A stretch of 64,000 nt of DNA from Enterobacter ludwigii (GTDB lineage: Bacteria > Pseudomonadota > Gammaproteobacteria > Enterobacterales > Enterobacteriaceae): NCBI GenBank assembly GCA_023023105.1, contig CP083824.1, forward strand, positions 248,001 through 312,000. Reading direction: 5' to 3'. A program made the translations under genes and the position numbers. The notes beneath the pieces were generated by a model, which ran no database searches, was not told the origin of the DNA, and worked only from the letters and a program-made list of their open reading frames with translations. This document shows positions 52,979-61,689 of this stretch, one piece after another; position 1 is the first letter of the stretch; every line of letters begins with the position of its first letter.

Positions 52979-52988
52979 TCCGTGATTC

Positions 52989-53113
52989 GCCCGGTGGCGC
53001 TGCGCTTACCGGGCCTACGGGGATCGTGCGGGCTGATGCCCTCACCCCAACCCTCTCCCACGGGGAGAGGGAGAAATATTTGTAGGCCGGGTAAGGCGCA
53101 GCCGCCACCCGGC
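52989..53113 (+). repeat. Composite repeat between ugpB and ugpA: REP pair with a nested CCCTCTCC element
   Basis: REP unit 1 (52989-53018) and inverted unit 2 (53082-53113) match the pair at 51427-51497. Between them, in place of the short spacer, lies a minus-strand copy of the CCCTCTCC family (53026-53071), running from GTGCGGGCTGATGCCC to GGGAGAGGG on the plus strand. The composite is expected to fold into three hairpins in ugp mRNA. Confidence 0.87.
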
Positions 53114-53135
53114 ATTGTTCAGGAACCAAATCTCA

Positions 53136-54023
53136 ATGTCATCATCCCGTCCGGTGTTCCGGTCCCGCTGGCTGCCCTATCTGCTGGTCGCGCCACAGCT
53201 GGTCATCACCGTTATCTTCTTTATCTGGCCTGCGGGCGAAGCGCTGTGGTATTCGGTGCAAAGCGTCGATCCGTTCGGGCTTTCCAGCCAGTTTGTTGGC
53301 CTGGACAACTTCACCGCGCTGTTCCATGACAGCTACTACCTGGACTCCTTCTGGACGACGATGAAGTTCAGCGCGCTGGTCACCGTCAGCGGCCTTGTTG
53401 CCTCGCTGTTTTTCGCCGCGCTGGTGGATTACGTGGTGCGCGGCAGCCGTCTGTATCAAACGCTGATGCTGCTGCCTTACGCCGTAGCGCCCGCCGTCGC
53501 TGCCGTGCTGTGGATCTTCCTGTTTAACCCTGGCCGCGGGCTGATTACCCACTTCCTGGCAGAGTTCGGCTACGACTGGAACCACGCGCAGAACAGCGGC
53601 CAGGCGATGTTCCTGGTGGTATTCGCCTCGGTGTGGAAGCAGATCAGCTACAACTTCCTGTTCTTCTTTGCCGCGCTGCAGTCCATTCCGCGCTCGCTGG
53701 TGGAAGCTGCGGCAATTGACGGCGCAGGGCCTATTCGTCGTTTCTTCAGGCTGTCGCTGCCGCTGATCGCCCCGGTGAGTTTCTTCCTGCTGGTGGTTAA
53801 CCTCGTGTACGCCTTCTTCGATACCTTCCCGGTGATCGACGCAGCGACCGCAGGCGGCCCGGTGCAGGCGACAACGACGCTTATCTATAAGATCTACCGC
53901 GAAGGTTTTGCTGGCCTGGATCTCTCGGCCTCTGCCGCGCAGTCCGTCGTGCTGATGTTCCTTGTCATCATCCTCACGGTGGTGCAGTTCCGTTATGTCG
54001 AAAGTAAGGTGCGCTACCAATGA
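53136..54023 (+). CDS. ugpA: Glycerol-3-phosphate ABC permease UgpA
   Basis: Inner-membrane subunit of the Ugp importer; 295 residues with six helices and the EAA loop [20 protein letters not shown] near 200. I chose [10 protein letters not shown] at 53136 with AGGAACC upstream; an in-frame TTG lies 21 bases before. Separated from ugpB by the composite repeat, which should keep UgpA scarce relative to the binding protein. It overlaps ugpE by 4 bp. Confidence 0.96.
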   Translation: MSSSRPVFRSRWLPYLLVAPQLVITVIFFIWPAGEALWYSVQSVDPFGLSSQFVGLDNFTALFHDSYYLDSFWTTMKFSALVTVSGLVASLFFAALVDYVVRGSRLYQTLMLLPYAVAPAVAAVLWIFLFNPGRGLITHFLAEFGYDWNHAQNSGQAMFLVVFASVWKQISYNFLFFFAALQSIPRSLVEAAAIDGAGPIRRFFRLSLPLIAPVSFFLLVVNLVYAFFDTFPVIDAATAGGPVQATTTLIYKIYREGFAGLDLSASAAQSVVLMFLVIILTVVQFRYVESKVRYQ

Positions 54024-54865
54024 TTGAGAACCGTCGCGGGCTGACGATTTTCAGCCATACCATGCTGATTTTAGGGATTATTGTCATCCTGTTCCCGTTG
54101 TACGTGGCCTTTGTCGCCGCCACGCTGGACACCAAGGCGGTGTTTGATACGCCGATGACGCTGATCCCGGGCGGTCATCTTTTCGAGAATATGTCGACCA
54201 TCTGGACGCAGGGCGTGGGTGTTAACAGCGCACCGTTCTGGTTGATGATGCTCAACAGTTTCATCATGGCGTTCGGTATCACGGTGGGCAAAATTACAGT
54301 GTCGATGCTCTCGGCCTTTGCCATCGTCTGGTTCCGCTTTCCGCTGCGTAACCTGTTCTTCTGGATGATCTTTATTACGCTGATGTTGCCGGTGGAGGTG
54401 CGTATCTTCCCGACGGTGGAGGTCATCGCCAACCTGAAGATGCTCGACAGCTATGCGGGCTTAACCCTGCCGCTGATGGCCTCGGCGACCGCCACCTTCC
54501 TGTTCCGCCAGTTCTTTATGACCCTGCCGGACGAGCTGATTGAAGCCGCGCGTATCGACGGCGCTTCACCGATGCGCTTCTTCCGCGACATCGTGCTGCC
54601 GCTGTCGAAAACCAACCTCGCGGCGCTGTTTGTGATCACCTTTATCTATGGCTGGAACCAGTACCTGTGGCCACTGCTGATTATTCAGGACGTCAACCTC
54701 GGCACTGCCGTGGCAGGCATCAAAGGCATGATCGCCACTGGTGAAGGTACCACCCTCTGGAACCAGGTGATGGCGGCGATGCTGCTCACCCTTATCCCAC
54801 CCGTAGTCATTGTTTTAGCCATGCAACGTGCATTTGTCCGTGGCCTGGTCGATAGCGAGAAATAA
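54020..54865 (+). CDS. ugpE: Glycerol-3-phosphate ABC permease UgpE
   Basis: Second permease subunit of the Ugp importer; 281 residues, six helices, with EAA loop [20 protein letters not shown] near 175. It overlaps ugpA by 4 bp, and ugpC begins 1 bp after its stop. Closely matches the E. coli protein. Confidence 0.96.
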   Translation: MIENRRGLTIFSHTMLILGIIVILFPLYVAFVAATLDTKAVFDTPMTLIPGGHLFENMSTIWTQGVGVNSAPFWLMMLNSFIMAFGITVGKITVSMLSAFAIVWFRFPLRNLFFWMIFITLMLPVEVRIFPTVEVIANLKMLDSYAGLTLPLMASATATFLFRQFFMTLPDELIEAARIDGASPMRFFRDIVLPLSKTNLAALFVITFIYGWNQYLWPLLIIQDVNLGTAVAGIKGMIATGEGTTLWNQVMAAMLLTLIPPVVIVLAMQRAFVRGLVDSEK

Positions 54866-54866
54866 G

Positions 54867-55937
54867 ATGGCAGGTTTAAAACTTCAGGCAGTTACTAAAA
54901 GCTGGGATGGCAAAACCCAGGTTATTCAGCCGTTAACGCTCGACGTGGCGGACGGCGAATTTATCGTGATGGTCGGGCCGTCCGGCTGCGGTAAATCAAC
55001 CTTGTTGCGCATGGTGGCGGGGCTTGAGCGCGTGACCTCCGGGGATATCTGGATTGACCGTCAGCGCGTCACCGAAATGGAGCCGAAAGACAGAGGCATC
55101 GCGATGGTGTTCCAGAACTACGCGCTCTATCCGCACATGAGTGTGGAAGAGAACATGGCCTGGGGGCTGAAAATCCGCGGAATGGGCAAAGGGCATATCG
55201 AGGAGCGCGTGAGAGAAGCGGCCCGCATTCTGGAGCTGGATGGCCTGCTGAAGCGCCGACCGCGTGAGCTTTCCGGCGGTCAGCGTCAGCGTGTGGCGAT
55301 GGGGCGCGCGATTGTGCGTGACCCGGCGGTGTTCCTGTTTGATGAACCGCTTTCCAACCTCGACGCCAAGCTGCGCGTGCAGATGCGCCTGGAGCTACAG
55401 CAGCTGCATCGCCGCCTGAAAACCACCTCTTTGTACGTGACCCACGATCAGGTCGAAGCGATGACGCTCGCCCAGCGCGTGATGGTGATGAACAAGGGGA
55501 TAGCTGAGCAGATCGGCACCCCGGTTGAAGTGTATGAAAAACCGGCCACCCGCTTTGTGGCGAGCTTTATCGGCAGCCCGGCAATGAACCTGCTGGAAGG
55601 GCGTATCAGCAGTGCTGGAACCCATTTTGAGCTGGAAAGCGGGATGGCATTGCCAATCAACTGGTACTATCGTGGCTACGCCGGGCGTAAAATGACGCTC
55701 GGTATCCGCCCGGAGCATATTGGTTTAACCTCTCAGGCGGAAGGCGGCGTACCGCTGGTGATGGATACGCTGGAGATGCTGGGGGCTGATAACCTGGCGC
55801 ACGGACGTTGGGGCGAGCAAAAAATGGTGGTGCGTCTGGCACATCAGGAACGCCCTAAAGCCGGCAGCACGCTATGGCTGCATCTGCCGGAAAATCACCT
55901 GCACTTATTTGACGGTGAAACAGGACAACGAGTATGA
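54867..55937 (+). CDS. ugpC: Glycerol-3-phosphate ABC ATPase UgpC
   Basis: ATPase of the Ugp importer, a MalK relative. 356 residues: Walker [10 protein letters not shown], signature LSGGQRQR, Walker [14 protein letters not shown]-loop VTHDQ, then the C-terminal regulatory domain. UgpC can partly replace MalK in E. coli. I chose MAGLKLQAV at 54867 as in E. coli. It overlaps ugpQ by 4 bp. Confidence 0.96.
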   Translation: MAGLKLQAVTKSWDGKTQVIQPLTLDVADGEFIVMVGPSGCGKSTLLRMVAGLERVTSGDIWIDRQRVTEMEPKDRGIAMVFQNYALYPHMSVEENMAWGLKIRGMGKGHIEERVREAARILELDGLLKRRPRELSGGQRQRVAMGRAIVRDPAVFLFDEPLSNLDAKLRVQMRLELQQLHRRLKTTSLYVTHDQVEAMTLAQRVMVMNKGIAEQIGTPVEVYEKPATRFVASFIGSPAMNLLEGRISSAGTHFELESGMALPINWYYRGYAGRKMTLGIRPEHIGLTSQAEGGVPLVMDTLEMLGADNLAHGRWGEQKMVVRLAHQERPKAGSTLWLHLPENHLHLFDGETGQRV

Positions 55938-56680
55938 GCAACTGGCCTTATCCCCATATTGTCGCCCACCGTGGCGGCGGTAAACTGGCGCCGGAAAACA
56001 CCCTGGCGGCAATTGATGTTGGCGCGCGTTACGGCCACACGATGATCGAATTCGACGCCAAGCTGTCGAAAGACGGCGAAATTTTCCTGCTGCATGACGA
56101 TAACCTCGAACGCACCAGCAACGGCTGGGGTGTGGCGGGTGAATTGCCGTGGCGCGATCTGCTGAAAGTGGATGCCGGAAGCTGGTACAGCGGTGAATTC
56201 AAAGGCGAGCCGCTGCCGCTGCTGGCGGAAGTGGCGGACCGCTGCCGTCAGCACGGGATGATGGCCAATATTGAAATCAAACCGACAACCGGCACCGGGC
56301 CGCTAACGGGCAAGGTCATCGCGCTGGCCGCGCGTGAGTTGTGGGAAGGAATGACCGCGCCGTTGCTCTCCTCGTTTGAAATTGACGCCCTGGAGGCGGC
56401 GCAGGCGGCCGTGCCGGAACTGCCGCGCGGGCTATTGCTGGATGAGTGGCGCGAAGACTGGCGCGAGCTGACTATCCGTTTAGCGTGTGTCTCTATCCAT
56501 CTCAATCACAAGTTGCTGGATGAGGCGCGCGTGAAGATGCTGAAAGACGCGGGTCTGCATATTCTGGTCTACACCGTCAATAAACCCCAGCGTGCAGCCG
56601 AACTGCTGCGCTGGGGCGTGGACAGCATCTGTACCGATGCGATTGACGTCATCGGCCCGGACTTTAGTTCTGCGGATTAA
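55934..56680 (+). CDS. ugpQ: Glycerophosphodiester phosphodiesterase UgpQ
   Basis: Cytoplasmic enzyme that hydrolyses glycerophosphodiesters imported by UgpBAEC to glycerol-3-phosphate and an alcohol. 248 residues; the GDPD motif is complete: [12 protein letters not shown] near residue 12, [17 protein letters not shown] with catalytic His near 53, and IEIKP near 112. Last gene of ugpBAECQ. Its end overlaps the convergent yhhA by 17 bp. Confidence 0.96.
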   Translation: MSNWPYPHIVAHRGGGKLAPENTLAAIDVGARYGHTMIEFDAKLSKDGEIFLLHDDNLERTSNGWGVAGELPWRDLLKVDAGSWYSGEFKGEPLPLLAEVADRCRQHGMMANIEIKPTTGTGPLTGKVIALAARELWEGMTAPLLSSFEIDALEAAQAAVPELPRGLLLDEWREDWRELTIRLACVSIHLNHKLLDEARVKMLKDAGLHILVYTVNKPQRAAELLRWGVDSICTDAIDVIGPDFSSAD

Positions 56681-57041
56681 GCATACTGCCATTCGACTGC
56701 GGCGGCAGCATATGCTGCTGTCCGCTGCTCTGCATTGTTCCGTTGCCTAACATGCCACCGTTATGGTTGGGCAGCGGCTGTTCCCGTACCTGGCCCTGCT
56801 GCACGCGCTGAGTGTTGGCGTTCATCTGATTTTGCAGGCTTTGCTGCTGCATCTGGGTCTGCGTTTTCAACTGCTGGTTAAGCATCCCTTTTTGCTGCTG
56901 CTGTTGGCTCATCATCTCCGTCTGCATACGCTGCTGGCTCGGAATGACATAACCCTGCTGGTTCGGATTGTTCATGGTATTCAGTGGCTGTGCGAGCGCG
57001 GTAAACGGTAACAGCGCGGTAAGAATCAGTAAGCGTTTCAT
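56664..57041 (-). CDS. yhhA: Gln-rich secreted protein YhhA (DUF2756)
   Basis: Small exported protein of unknown function. 125 residues; signal peptide of about 17 (ending ALA-QPL), then a Gln/Asn/Met-rich, charge-poor chain with short repeats ([17 protein letters not shown] and NGSML in the tail). I chose MKRLLIL at 57041, since AGGAGG then lies 8 bases away; the ATG at 57047 is only 2 bases from it. Shorter than remembered E. coli YhhA (146). Convergent and overlapping with ugpQ, divergent from ggt. Confidence 0.85.
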   Translation of the reverse strand: MKRLLILTALLPFTALAQPLNTMNNPNQQGYVIPSQQRMQTEMMSQQQQQKGMLNQQLKTQTQMQQQSLQNQMNANTQRVQQGQVREQPLPNHNGGMLGNGTMQSSGQQHMLPPQSNGSMLNPQN

Positions 57042-57164
57042 TGTCATTTCCTCCTTTTGAGGCCTCTCTTAAGTTTACCCTGATTTCACCATGACGATGA
57101 TTTTTTAGGAGTTGTGAACCAGGCTTAAGCGGGGAATATGGATCCCTTCACCTGGAGAACAATA

Positions 57165-58910
57165 ATGATGAAACCAACATTTTTACGCTGGGTAGCGATC
57201 GCCGCGCTGATGGCAGGCGGCACATTTAGCGTGGCGGCCAACCCGCCAGCGGCACCGCCAGTCTCTTACGGCGTGGAGGAAGATGTCTTTCATCCCGTGA
57301 GGGCAACCCACGGGATGGTGGCATCCGTGGATGCACTGGCGACCCGCGTGGGCGTCGACATTCTCAAGCAGGGCGGTAACGCGGTGGATGCGGCTGTTGC
57401 CGTCGGGTACGCGCTGGCGGTGACGCATCCGCAGGCGGGTAACCTGGGGGGCGGGGGGTTTATGATGCTGCGCACCAAAGACGGGAAAACCACGGCTATC
57501 GACTTCCGTGAAATGGCTCCCGGCAAGGCTTCCCGCGATATGTTCCTTGACGATCAGGGCAATCCGGACAGCAAAAAATCGCTGACCTCGCATCTCGCGT
57601 CCGGCACGCCGGGCACCGTGGCGGGCTTCTCTCTGGCGCTGGAAAAATACGGCACTCTGCCGCTGAACAAAGTCGTGCAGCCTGCCATCAAGCTGGCGCG
57701 GGATGGCTTTATTGTGAATGACGCCCTGGCCGACGATCTCAAAACCTACGGTAGTGAAGTCATTCCGAACCATGAAAACAGCAAGGCGATCTTCTGGAAA
57801 GACGGTGAGCCGCTGAAGAAGGGCGATAAGCTGGTGCAGAAGAACCTTGCCAAAAGCCTGGAGCTGATTGCGGAGCACGGCCCGGACGCCTTCTACAAAG
57901 GCGCGATTGCAGACCAGATTGCTGAAGAGATGCAAAAGAACGGCGGGCTCATCACCAAAGCGGATCTGGCAGAATACAAGGCGGTGGAGCGTGCGCCGAT
58001 CAGTGGAACCTATCGCGGCTACGAAGTCTTCTCCATGCCACCGCCGTCCTCTGGTGGCATTCACATCGTGCAGATCCTCAACATTCTTGAAAACTTCGAT
58101 ATGCACAAATTCGGCTTCGGCAGTGCCGATGCCATGCAGGTGATGGCCGAGGCGGAAAAGCATGCCTACGCTGACCGTTCGGAATATCTCGGCGATCCGG
58201 ACTTCGTGAAGGTGCCGTGGCAGGCGCTGACCAATAAGGCTTATGCCAAATCGATTGCTGAACAGATCGACATCAACAAGGCTAAGCCGTCGAGTGAGAT
58301 CCGCCCGGGCAAGCTGGCACCGTACGAAAGCAACCAGACCACCCATTTCTCGGTGGTGGATAAAGACGGTAACGCGGTGGCGGTGACCTATACGCTGAAT
58401 ACCACCTTCGGCACCGGGATTGTGGCGGGCAATAGCGGCATTCTGCTGAATAACGAGATGGATGATTTCTCTGCCAAACCGGGTGTGCCGAACGTCTACG
58501 GGCTGGTCGGTGGTGATGCGAATGCGGTGGGGCCGAAGAAGCGTCCATTGTCTTCCATGTCGCCTACCATCGTGGTGAAAGACGGTAAAATCTGGCTGGT
58601 GACCGGTAGCCCGGGCGGCAGCCGCATTATCACGACTGTGCTGCAAATGGTCGTGAACAGTATCGACTTTGGGATGAACGTTGCCGAAGCGACCAATGCC
58701 CCGCGTTTCCACCATCAGTGGCTGCCGGATGAGCTGCGTGTCGAGAAGGGCTTTAGCCCGGATACGATCAAACTGCTGGAGCAGCGCGGACAGAAGGTGG
58801 CGGTGAAAGAGGCGATGGGGAGCACCCAGAGCATTATGGTCGGGCCGGATGGCGCACTGTTTGGGGCATCGGACCCGCGTTCGGTGGATGATTTAACGGC
58901 GGGGTATTGA
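57165..58910 (+). CDS. ggt: Gamma-glutamyltranspeptidase
   Basis: Periplasmic N-terminal-nucleophile hydrolase that cleaves gamma-glutamyl bonds, e.g. of glutathione. It is made as a proenzyme that cuts itself into large and small subunits. 581 residues, signal peptide of about 25 (ending VAA). The self-cleavage site is Gln-Thr in YESNQTTHFSVVDKDGN; the Thr is the nucleophile. Other marks: TSHLASGTPGTVAGF, PPPSSGGIH and the GSPGGSRI oxyanion region. The start is MMKPTFL at 57165; the frame opens 27 bases earlier. A REP unit with T run closes the gene. Confidence 0.96.
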   Translation: MMKPTFLRWVAIAALMAGGTFSVAANPPAAPPVSYGVEEDVFHPVRATHGMVASVDALATRVGVDILKQGGNAVDAAVAVGYALAVTHPQAGNLGGGGFMMLRTKDGKTTAIDFREMAPGKASRDMFLDDQGNPDSKKSLTSHLASGTPGTVAGFSLALEKYGTLPLNKVVQPAIKLARDGFIVNDALADDLKTYGSEVIPNHENSKAIFWKDGEPLKKGDKLVQKNLAKSLELIAEHGPDAFYKGAIADQIAEEMQKNGGLITKADLAEYKAVERAPISGTYRGYEVFSMPPPSSGGIHIVQILNILENFDMHKFGFGSADAMQVMAEAEKHAYADRSEYLGDPDFVKVPWQALTNKAYAKSIAEQIDINKAKPSSEIRPGKLAPYESNQTTHFSVVDKDGNAVAVTYTLNTTFGTGIVAGNSGILLNNEMDDFSAKPGVPNVYGLVGGDANAVGPKKRPLSSMSPTIVVKDGKIWLVTGSPGGSRIITTVLQMVVNSIDFGMNVAEATNAPRFHHQWLPDELRVEKGFSPDTIKLLEQRGQKVAVKEAMGSTQSIMVGPDGALFGASDPRSVDDLTAGY

Positions 58911-58917
58911 TTATATT

Positions 58918-58955
58918 GCCGGGTGGCGGTTTCGCCTTACCCGGCCTACGTTTTT
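58918..58955 (+). terminator. REP-like terminator after ggt
   Basis: Single REP unit GCCGGGTGGCGG to CTTACCCGGCCTAC, followed by GTTTTTC. It begins 7 bases after the ggt stop. Confidence 0.8.
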
Positions 58956-58959
58956 CATT

Positions 58960-58980
58960 CCCTCTCCCACAGGGTGAGGG
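58960..58980 (+). repeat. Truncated CCCTCTCC-family remnant
   Basis: CCCTCTCCCACAGGGTGAGGG keeps the left arm and the GGGTGAGGGCA tail of the family but lacks the GGGAGAGGGT middle. It lies directly after the ggt REP unit, repeating the REP/CCCTCTCC pairing seen at 52989. Confidence 0.65.
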
Positions 58981-58987
58981 CAACAAA

Positions 58988-59476
58988 CTACTTCATTCTC
59001 GCCATATAATACGCATCGACATACTCGCCGTTGCGCAGTCCGTAACGTTTGCCGGTGCCTTCAATTTCGAATCCGTGCTTCTTGTAGACCGCAATGGCCG
59101 GTTCGTTGTCGACAAACACCGTCAGCTCAATACGATCAACCCGCAGCCAGTTGTCGCACATATCAATCATGGTGCGAAGCAGCGCGCTGGCAACGCCGCG
59201 GTTGTGCCACTGCGCCCCTACACAAATACCGAAATCAGCGACGTGGCTGCGGCGCGGCCGCTGTGCGACATCAATCGTGAGATGCCCGACGACGATATCA
59301 TCAATGCAGGCAACTAACTGCTTAATCCCAGGCTGATCGCTTAGCCGCAACTGCCACATTTCCATAGAAGGATGAGGGACTTGTAGCGTGTTGTGGTACA
59401 CCTCCGGCTGGGCGTGAATCTGACGAATAGCGTCATAATCTTTCGGTTCAGCGTGGCGTATCACTATCTCACTCAT
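58988..59476 (-). CDS. aaaT: L-amino acid N-acetyltransferase AaaT (YhhY)
   Basis: GNAT acetyltransferase; the E. coli orthologue acetylates L-phenylalanine and L-methionine. 162 residues. Motif A with the acetyl-CoA loop (ICVGAQWHNRGVASALLRT, near 85-103) and motif B (NEPAIAVYKKHGFEIEGTGKR, near 125-145) are clear. Start MSEIVIRHA at 59476. Its promoter is divergent from ryhB. The older name yhhY is also in use. Confidence 0.93.
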   Translation of the reverse strand: MSEIVIRHAEPKDYDAIRQIHAQPEVYHNTLQVPHPSMEMWQLRLSDQPGIKQLVACIDDIVVGHLTIDVAQRPRRSHVADFGICVGAQWHNRGVASALLRTMIDMCDNWLRVDRIELTVFVDNEPAIAVYKKHGFEIEGTGKRYGLRNGEYVDAYYMARMK

Positions 59477-59569
59477 TCCTTCGTCCTCTGTGGGTTAATG
59501 TCCTCTTTAACATCAGTGACTTTAAAATTTGAGTCAACCGCTATTTTTTGCAAAAAGTATTGGACAACT

Positions 59570-59591
59570 GCGAATGAGAATGATTATTATT
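59570..59591 (+). promoter_or_regulatory. Fur box and promoter of ryhB
   Basis: AATGAGAATGATTATT (59573-59588) matches the Fur consensus core AATGATAATCATTATC at 13 of 16 positions. It covers the spacer and -10 (TATTAT, 59585-59590) of a promoter with -35 TGGACA near 59561-59566, so iron-loaded Fur should block ryhB. Confidence 0.85.
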
Positions 59592-59596
59592 GTCCT

Positions 59597-59690
59597 GCAT
59601 TCAGGAAGACCGCTACGGGAACCTGAAAGCACGACATTGCTCACATTGCTTCCAGTATTACTTTAGCCAGCTTTTAGCTGGCTTTTTTTT
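59597..59690 (+). ncRNA. ryhB: RyhB small RNA (iron-sparing regulator)
   Basis: About 94 bases between yhhY and yhhX, the E. coli location. The core matches RyhB: TCAGGAAGACC, GAACCTGAAAGCACGACATT, GCTCACATTGCTTCCAGTAT, then a terminator AGCCAGC/GCTGGCT with eight or more T. RyhB with Hfq represses mRNAs of iron-using proteins (such as sodB and sdh) when iron is scarce. The first bases and the first stem-loop differ slightly from E. coli, while the seed region is preserved. Confidence 0.95.
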
Positions 59691-59731
59691 TGTTATGGTA
59701 GATCTCAGTAACCTTCCAAAAGGACTGAGCC

Positions 59732-60769
59732 ATGACACTACATTGCGCATTTATTGGATTTGGTAAAAGTACGACCCGCTATCACCTTCCGTATGTCCTT
59801 CATCGTAAAGATTCCTGGCATGTGGCCCATATCTACCGCCGCCGCGCGAAGCCAGAGGAGCAGTCTCCGCAGTATTCCCACATCCATTTCACCAGCGATC
59901 TGGACGAAATCCTTAACGATCCGCAGGTGAAACTGGTCGTTGTCTGTACTCATGCTGACAGCCATTTTGACTACGCGAAACGCGCCCTGGAAGCAGGCAA
60001 AAACGTGCTGGTGGAAAAACCGTTTACGCCGACCATCGCCGAAGCGAAGGCGTTGTTCGCACTGGCGAAAAGTAAAGGGCTGACCGTTACGCCATATCAA
60101 AACCGTCGCTTTGACAGCTGTTTCCTGACGGCGAAAAAAGCGATTGAGAGCGGTAAGCTCGGTGACATCGTCGAGATTGAAAGTCATTTTGACTACTATC
60201 GCCCGGTGGCAGAAACCCAACCTGGTCTGCCTCAGGATGGCGCATTCTATGGGCTGGGTGTACACACCATGGATCAGGTCATCTCCCTGTTTGGTCGCCC
60301 GGACTACGTGGCATATGACATCCGCAGCCTGCGTAACAAAGCCAACCCGGACGACACGTTTGAAGCGCAGCTGTTCTACGGCGACCTGAAAGCCATTGTC
60401 AAAACCAGCCATCTGGTGAAAATCGACTATCCGAAATTTATCGTTCACGGTACGAAAGGCTCGTTTATCAAATACGGTATTGACCAGCAGGAGACCAGCC
60501 TGAAGGCCAATATCATGCCGGGTGAACCGGGCTTTGCGGCGGATGATTCGGTTGGCGTGCTGGAATATGTGAAGGCGGATGGCACGACGGCCAGAGAAGA
60601 GCTGAAGCCCGAGGTGGGTGATTATGGCCGCGTGTACGATGCACTGTTTGCGACTATCCATAGCGGTGCGGCGAATTACGTCAAGGAATCTGACGTTCTG
60701 ACTAACCTTGAAATCCTTGAACGGGCCTTTGAACAGGCTTCTCCTGCCACGGTAACCCTCGCGAAATAA
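59732..60769 (+). CDS. yhhX: Gfo/Idh/MocA family oxidoreductase YhhX
   Basis: Predicted NAD(P)-dependent oxidoreductase of 345 residues, substrate unknown. The N-terminal Rossmann motif is FIGFGKSTTRYHLPYVL. The family motif VLVEKPFTPT with its Lys is near residue 95, and the C-terminal domain has the YYRPVAETQPGLPQDGAFYGLGVH region with active-site His. AAAGGA precedes ATG. It follows ryhB and precedes yhhW, with a hairpin between. Confidence 0.92.
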   Translation: MTLHCAFIGFGKSTTRYHLPYVLHRKDSWHVAHIYRRRAKPEEQSPQYSHIHFTSDLDEILNDPQVKLVVVCTHADSHFDYAKRALEAGKNVLVEKPFTPTIAEAKALFALAKSKGLTVTPYQNRRFDSCFLTAKKAIESGKLGDIVEIESHFDYYRPVAETQPGLPQDGAFYGLGVHTMDQVISLFGRPDYVAYDIRSLRNKANPDDTFEAQLFYGDLKAIVKTSHLVKIDYPKFIVHGTKGSFIKYGIDQQETSLKANIMPGEPGFAADDSVGVLEYVKADGTTAREELKPEVGDYGRVYDALFATIHSGAANYVKESDVLTNLEILERAFEQASPATVTLAK

Positions 60770-60779
60770 GCAAAAATGG

Positions 60780-60822
60780 CTCCTCTGCGCTTGTTCATAA
60801 TTTTTGAACAGAGGAGTCAATT
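60780..60822 (+). terminator. yhhX terminator-like stem
   Basis: CTCCTCTG and CAGAGGAG pair around an AT-rich loop that itself holds TGTTCA/TGAACA. TCAATTTT follows, so a moderate terminator is likely. Confidence 0.6.
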
Positions 60823-60892
60823 TTCACCCTCTATGATCCCAGGCCGTTTGCGTCCACACTTACTCCATCGAAACGAACTGAGGGTGAAAACA

Positions 60893-61588
60893 ATGATCTA
60901 CTTACGCAAAGCAAACGAACGTGGTCACGCGAATCATGGCTGGCTGGACTCATGGCATTCATTCTCGTTTGCCGACTACTACGACCCGAACTTCATGGGC
61001 TTCTCCGCACTGCGCGTGATTAACGACGACGTGATTGATGCAGGACAGGGCTTCGGCACTCACCCGCACAAAGACATGGAAATTCTGACCTATGTGCTGG
61101 AAGGCGCGGTTGAACACCAGGACAGCATGGGCAACAAAGAGCAGGTTCCTGCGGGCGAATTCCAGATTATGAGCGCGGGTACCGGGGTTCGTCACTCTGA
61201 GTACAACCCGAGCAAAACGGAAAAACTGCACCTGTATCAAATCTGGATTATTCCAGAAGAAACCGGCATCACGCCACGCTATGAGCAGCGCCGCTTCGAC
61301 GCTAAACAGGGTAAACAGCTGGTGCTGTCCCCGGATGCGCGAGAAGGCTCCCTGAAAGTGCATCAGGATATGGAACTGTATCGTTGGGCGCTGGCGAAAG
61401 ACGAACAGTCTGTTCATCAGATTGCTGCTAACCGCCGCATCTGGATCCAGGTGGTGAAAGGTGAAGTCACCATCAACGGTACTAAAGCAACAACGGCTGA
61501 TGGCCTGGCCATCTGGGACGAGCAGGCGATCTCCGTACACGCTGACAGCGAGAGTGAAATTCTGCTGTTTGACCTGCCTCCGGTGTAA
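60893..61588 (+). CDS. yhhW: Pirin-family quercetin 2,3-dioxygenase YhhW
   Basis: Bicupin pirin-like protein; E. coli YhhW shows quercetin 2,3-dioxygenase activity in vitro, and its natural substrate is unknown. 231 residues. All metal ligands are present: His57 and His59 in GTHPHKDME, His101 and Glu103 in VRHSEYN. I chose MIYLRKANERG at 60893 (GAGGGTG upstream), not the longer frame from 60776. A strong terminator follows. Confidence 0.94.
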   Translation: MIYLRKANERGHANHGWLDSWHSFSFADYYDPNFMGFSALRVINDDVIDAGQGFGTHPHKDMEILTYVLEGAVEHQDSMGNKEQVPAGEFQIMSAGTGVRHSEYNPSKTEKLHLYQIWIIPEETGITPRYEQRRFDAKQGKQLVLSPDAREGSLKVHQDMELYRWALAKDEQSVHQIAANRRIWIQVVKGEVTINGTKATTADGLAIWDEQAISVHADSESEILLFDLPPV

Positions 61589-61604
61589 TAAATCATAAAT
61601 AAAT

Positions 61605-61641
61605 GCCCAACCTTCCCTCTGACAGGGGAAGGTTGGGCTTT
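61605..61641 (+). terminator. yhhW terminator
   Basis: Thirteen-base-pair perfect stem GCCCAACCTTCCC/GGGAAGGTTGGGC followed by TTTG. Confidence 0.85.
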
Positions 61642-61689
61642 GTCCGTGATAAACTGAGCAAATCTCTCACTTCAAGATTTCTCAGGACG

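Noticed and set aside
57183..58715. A 510-codon open frame on the strand opposite ggt
   Set aside because: It mirrors the codon pattern of ggt, has no ribosome site or recognisable domain, and such long antisense frames are common in GC-rich genes with this codon bias.
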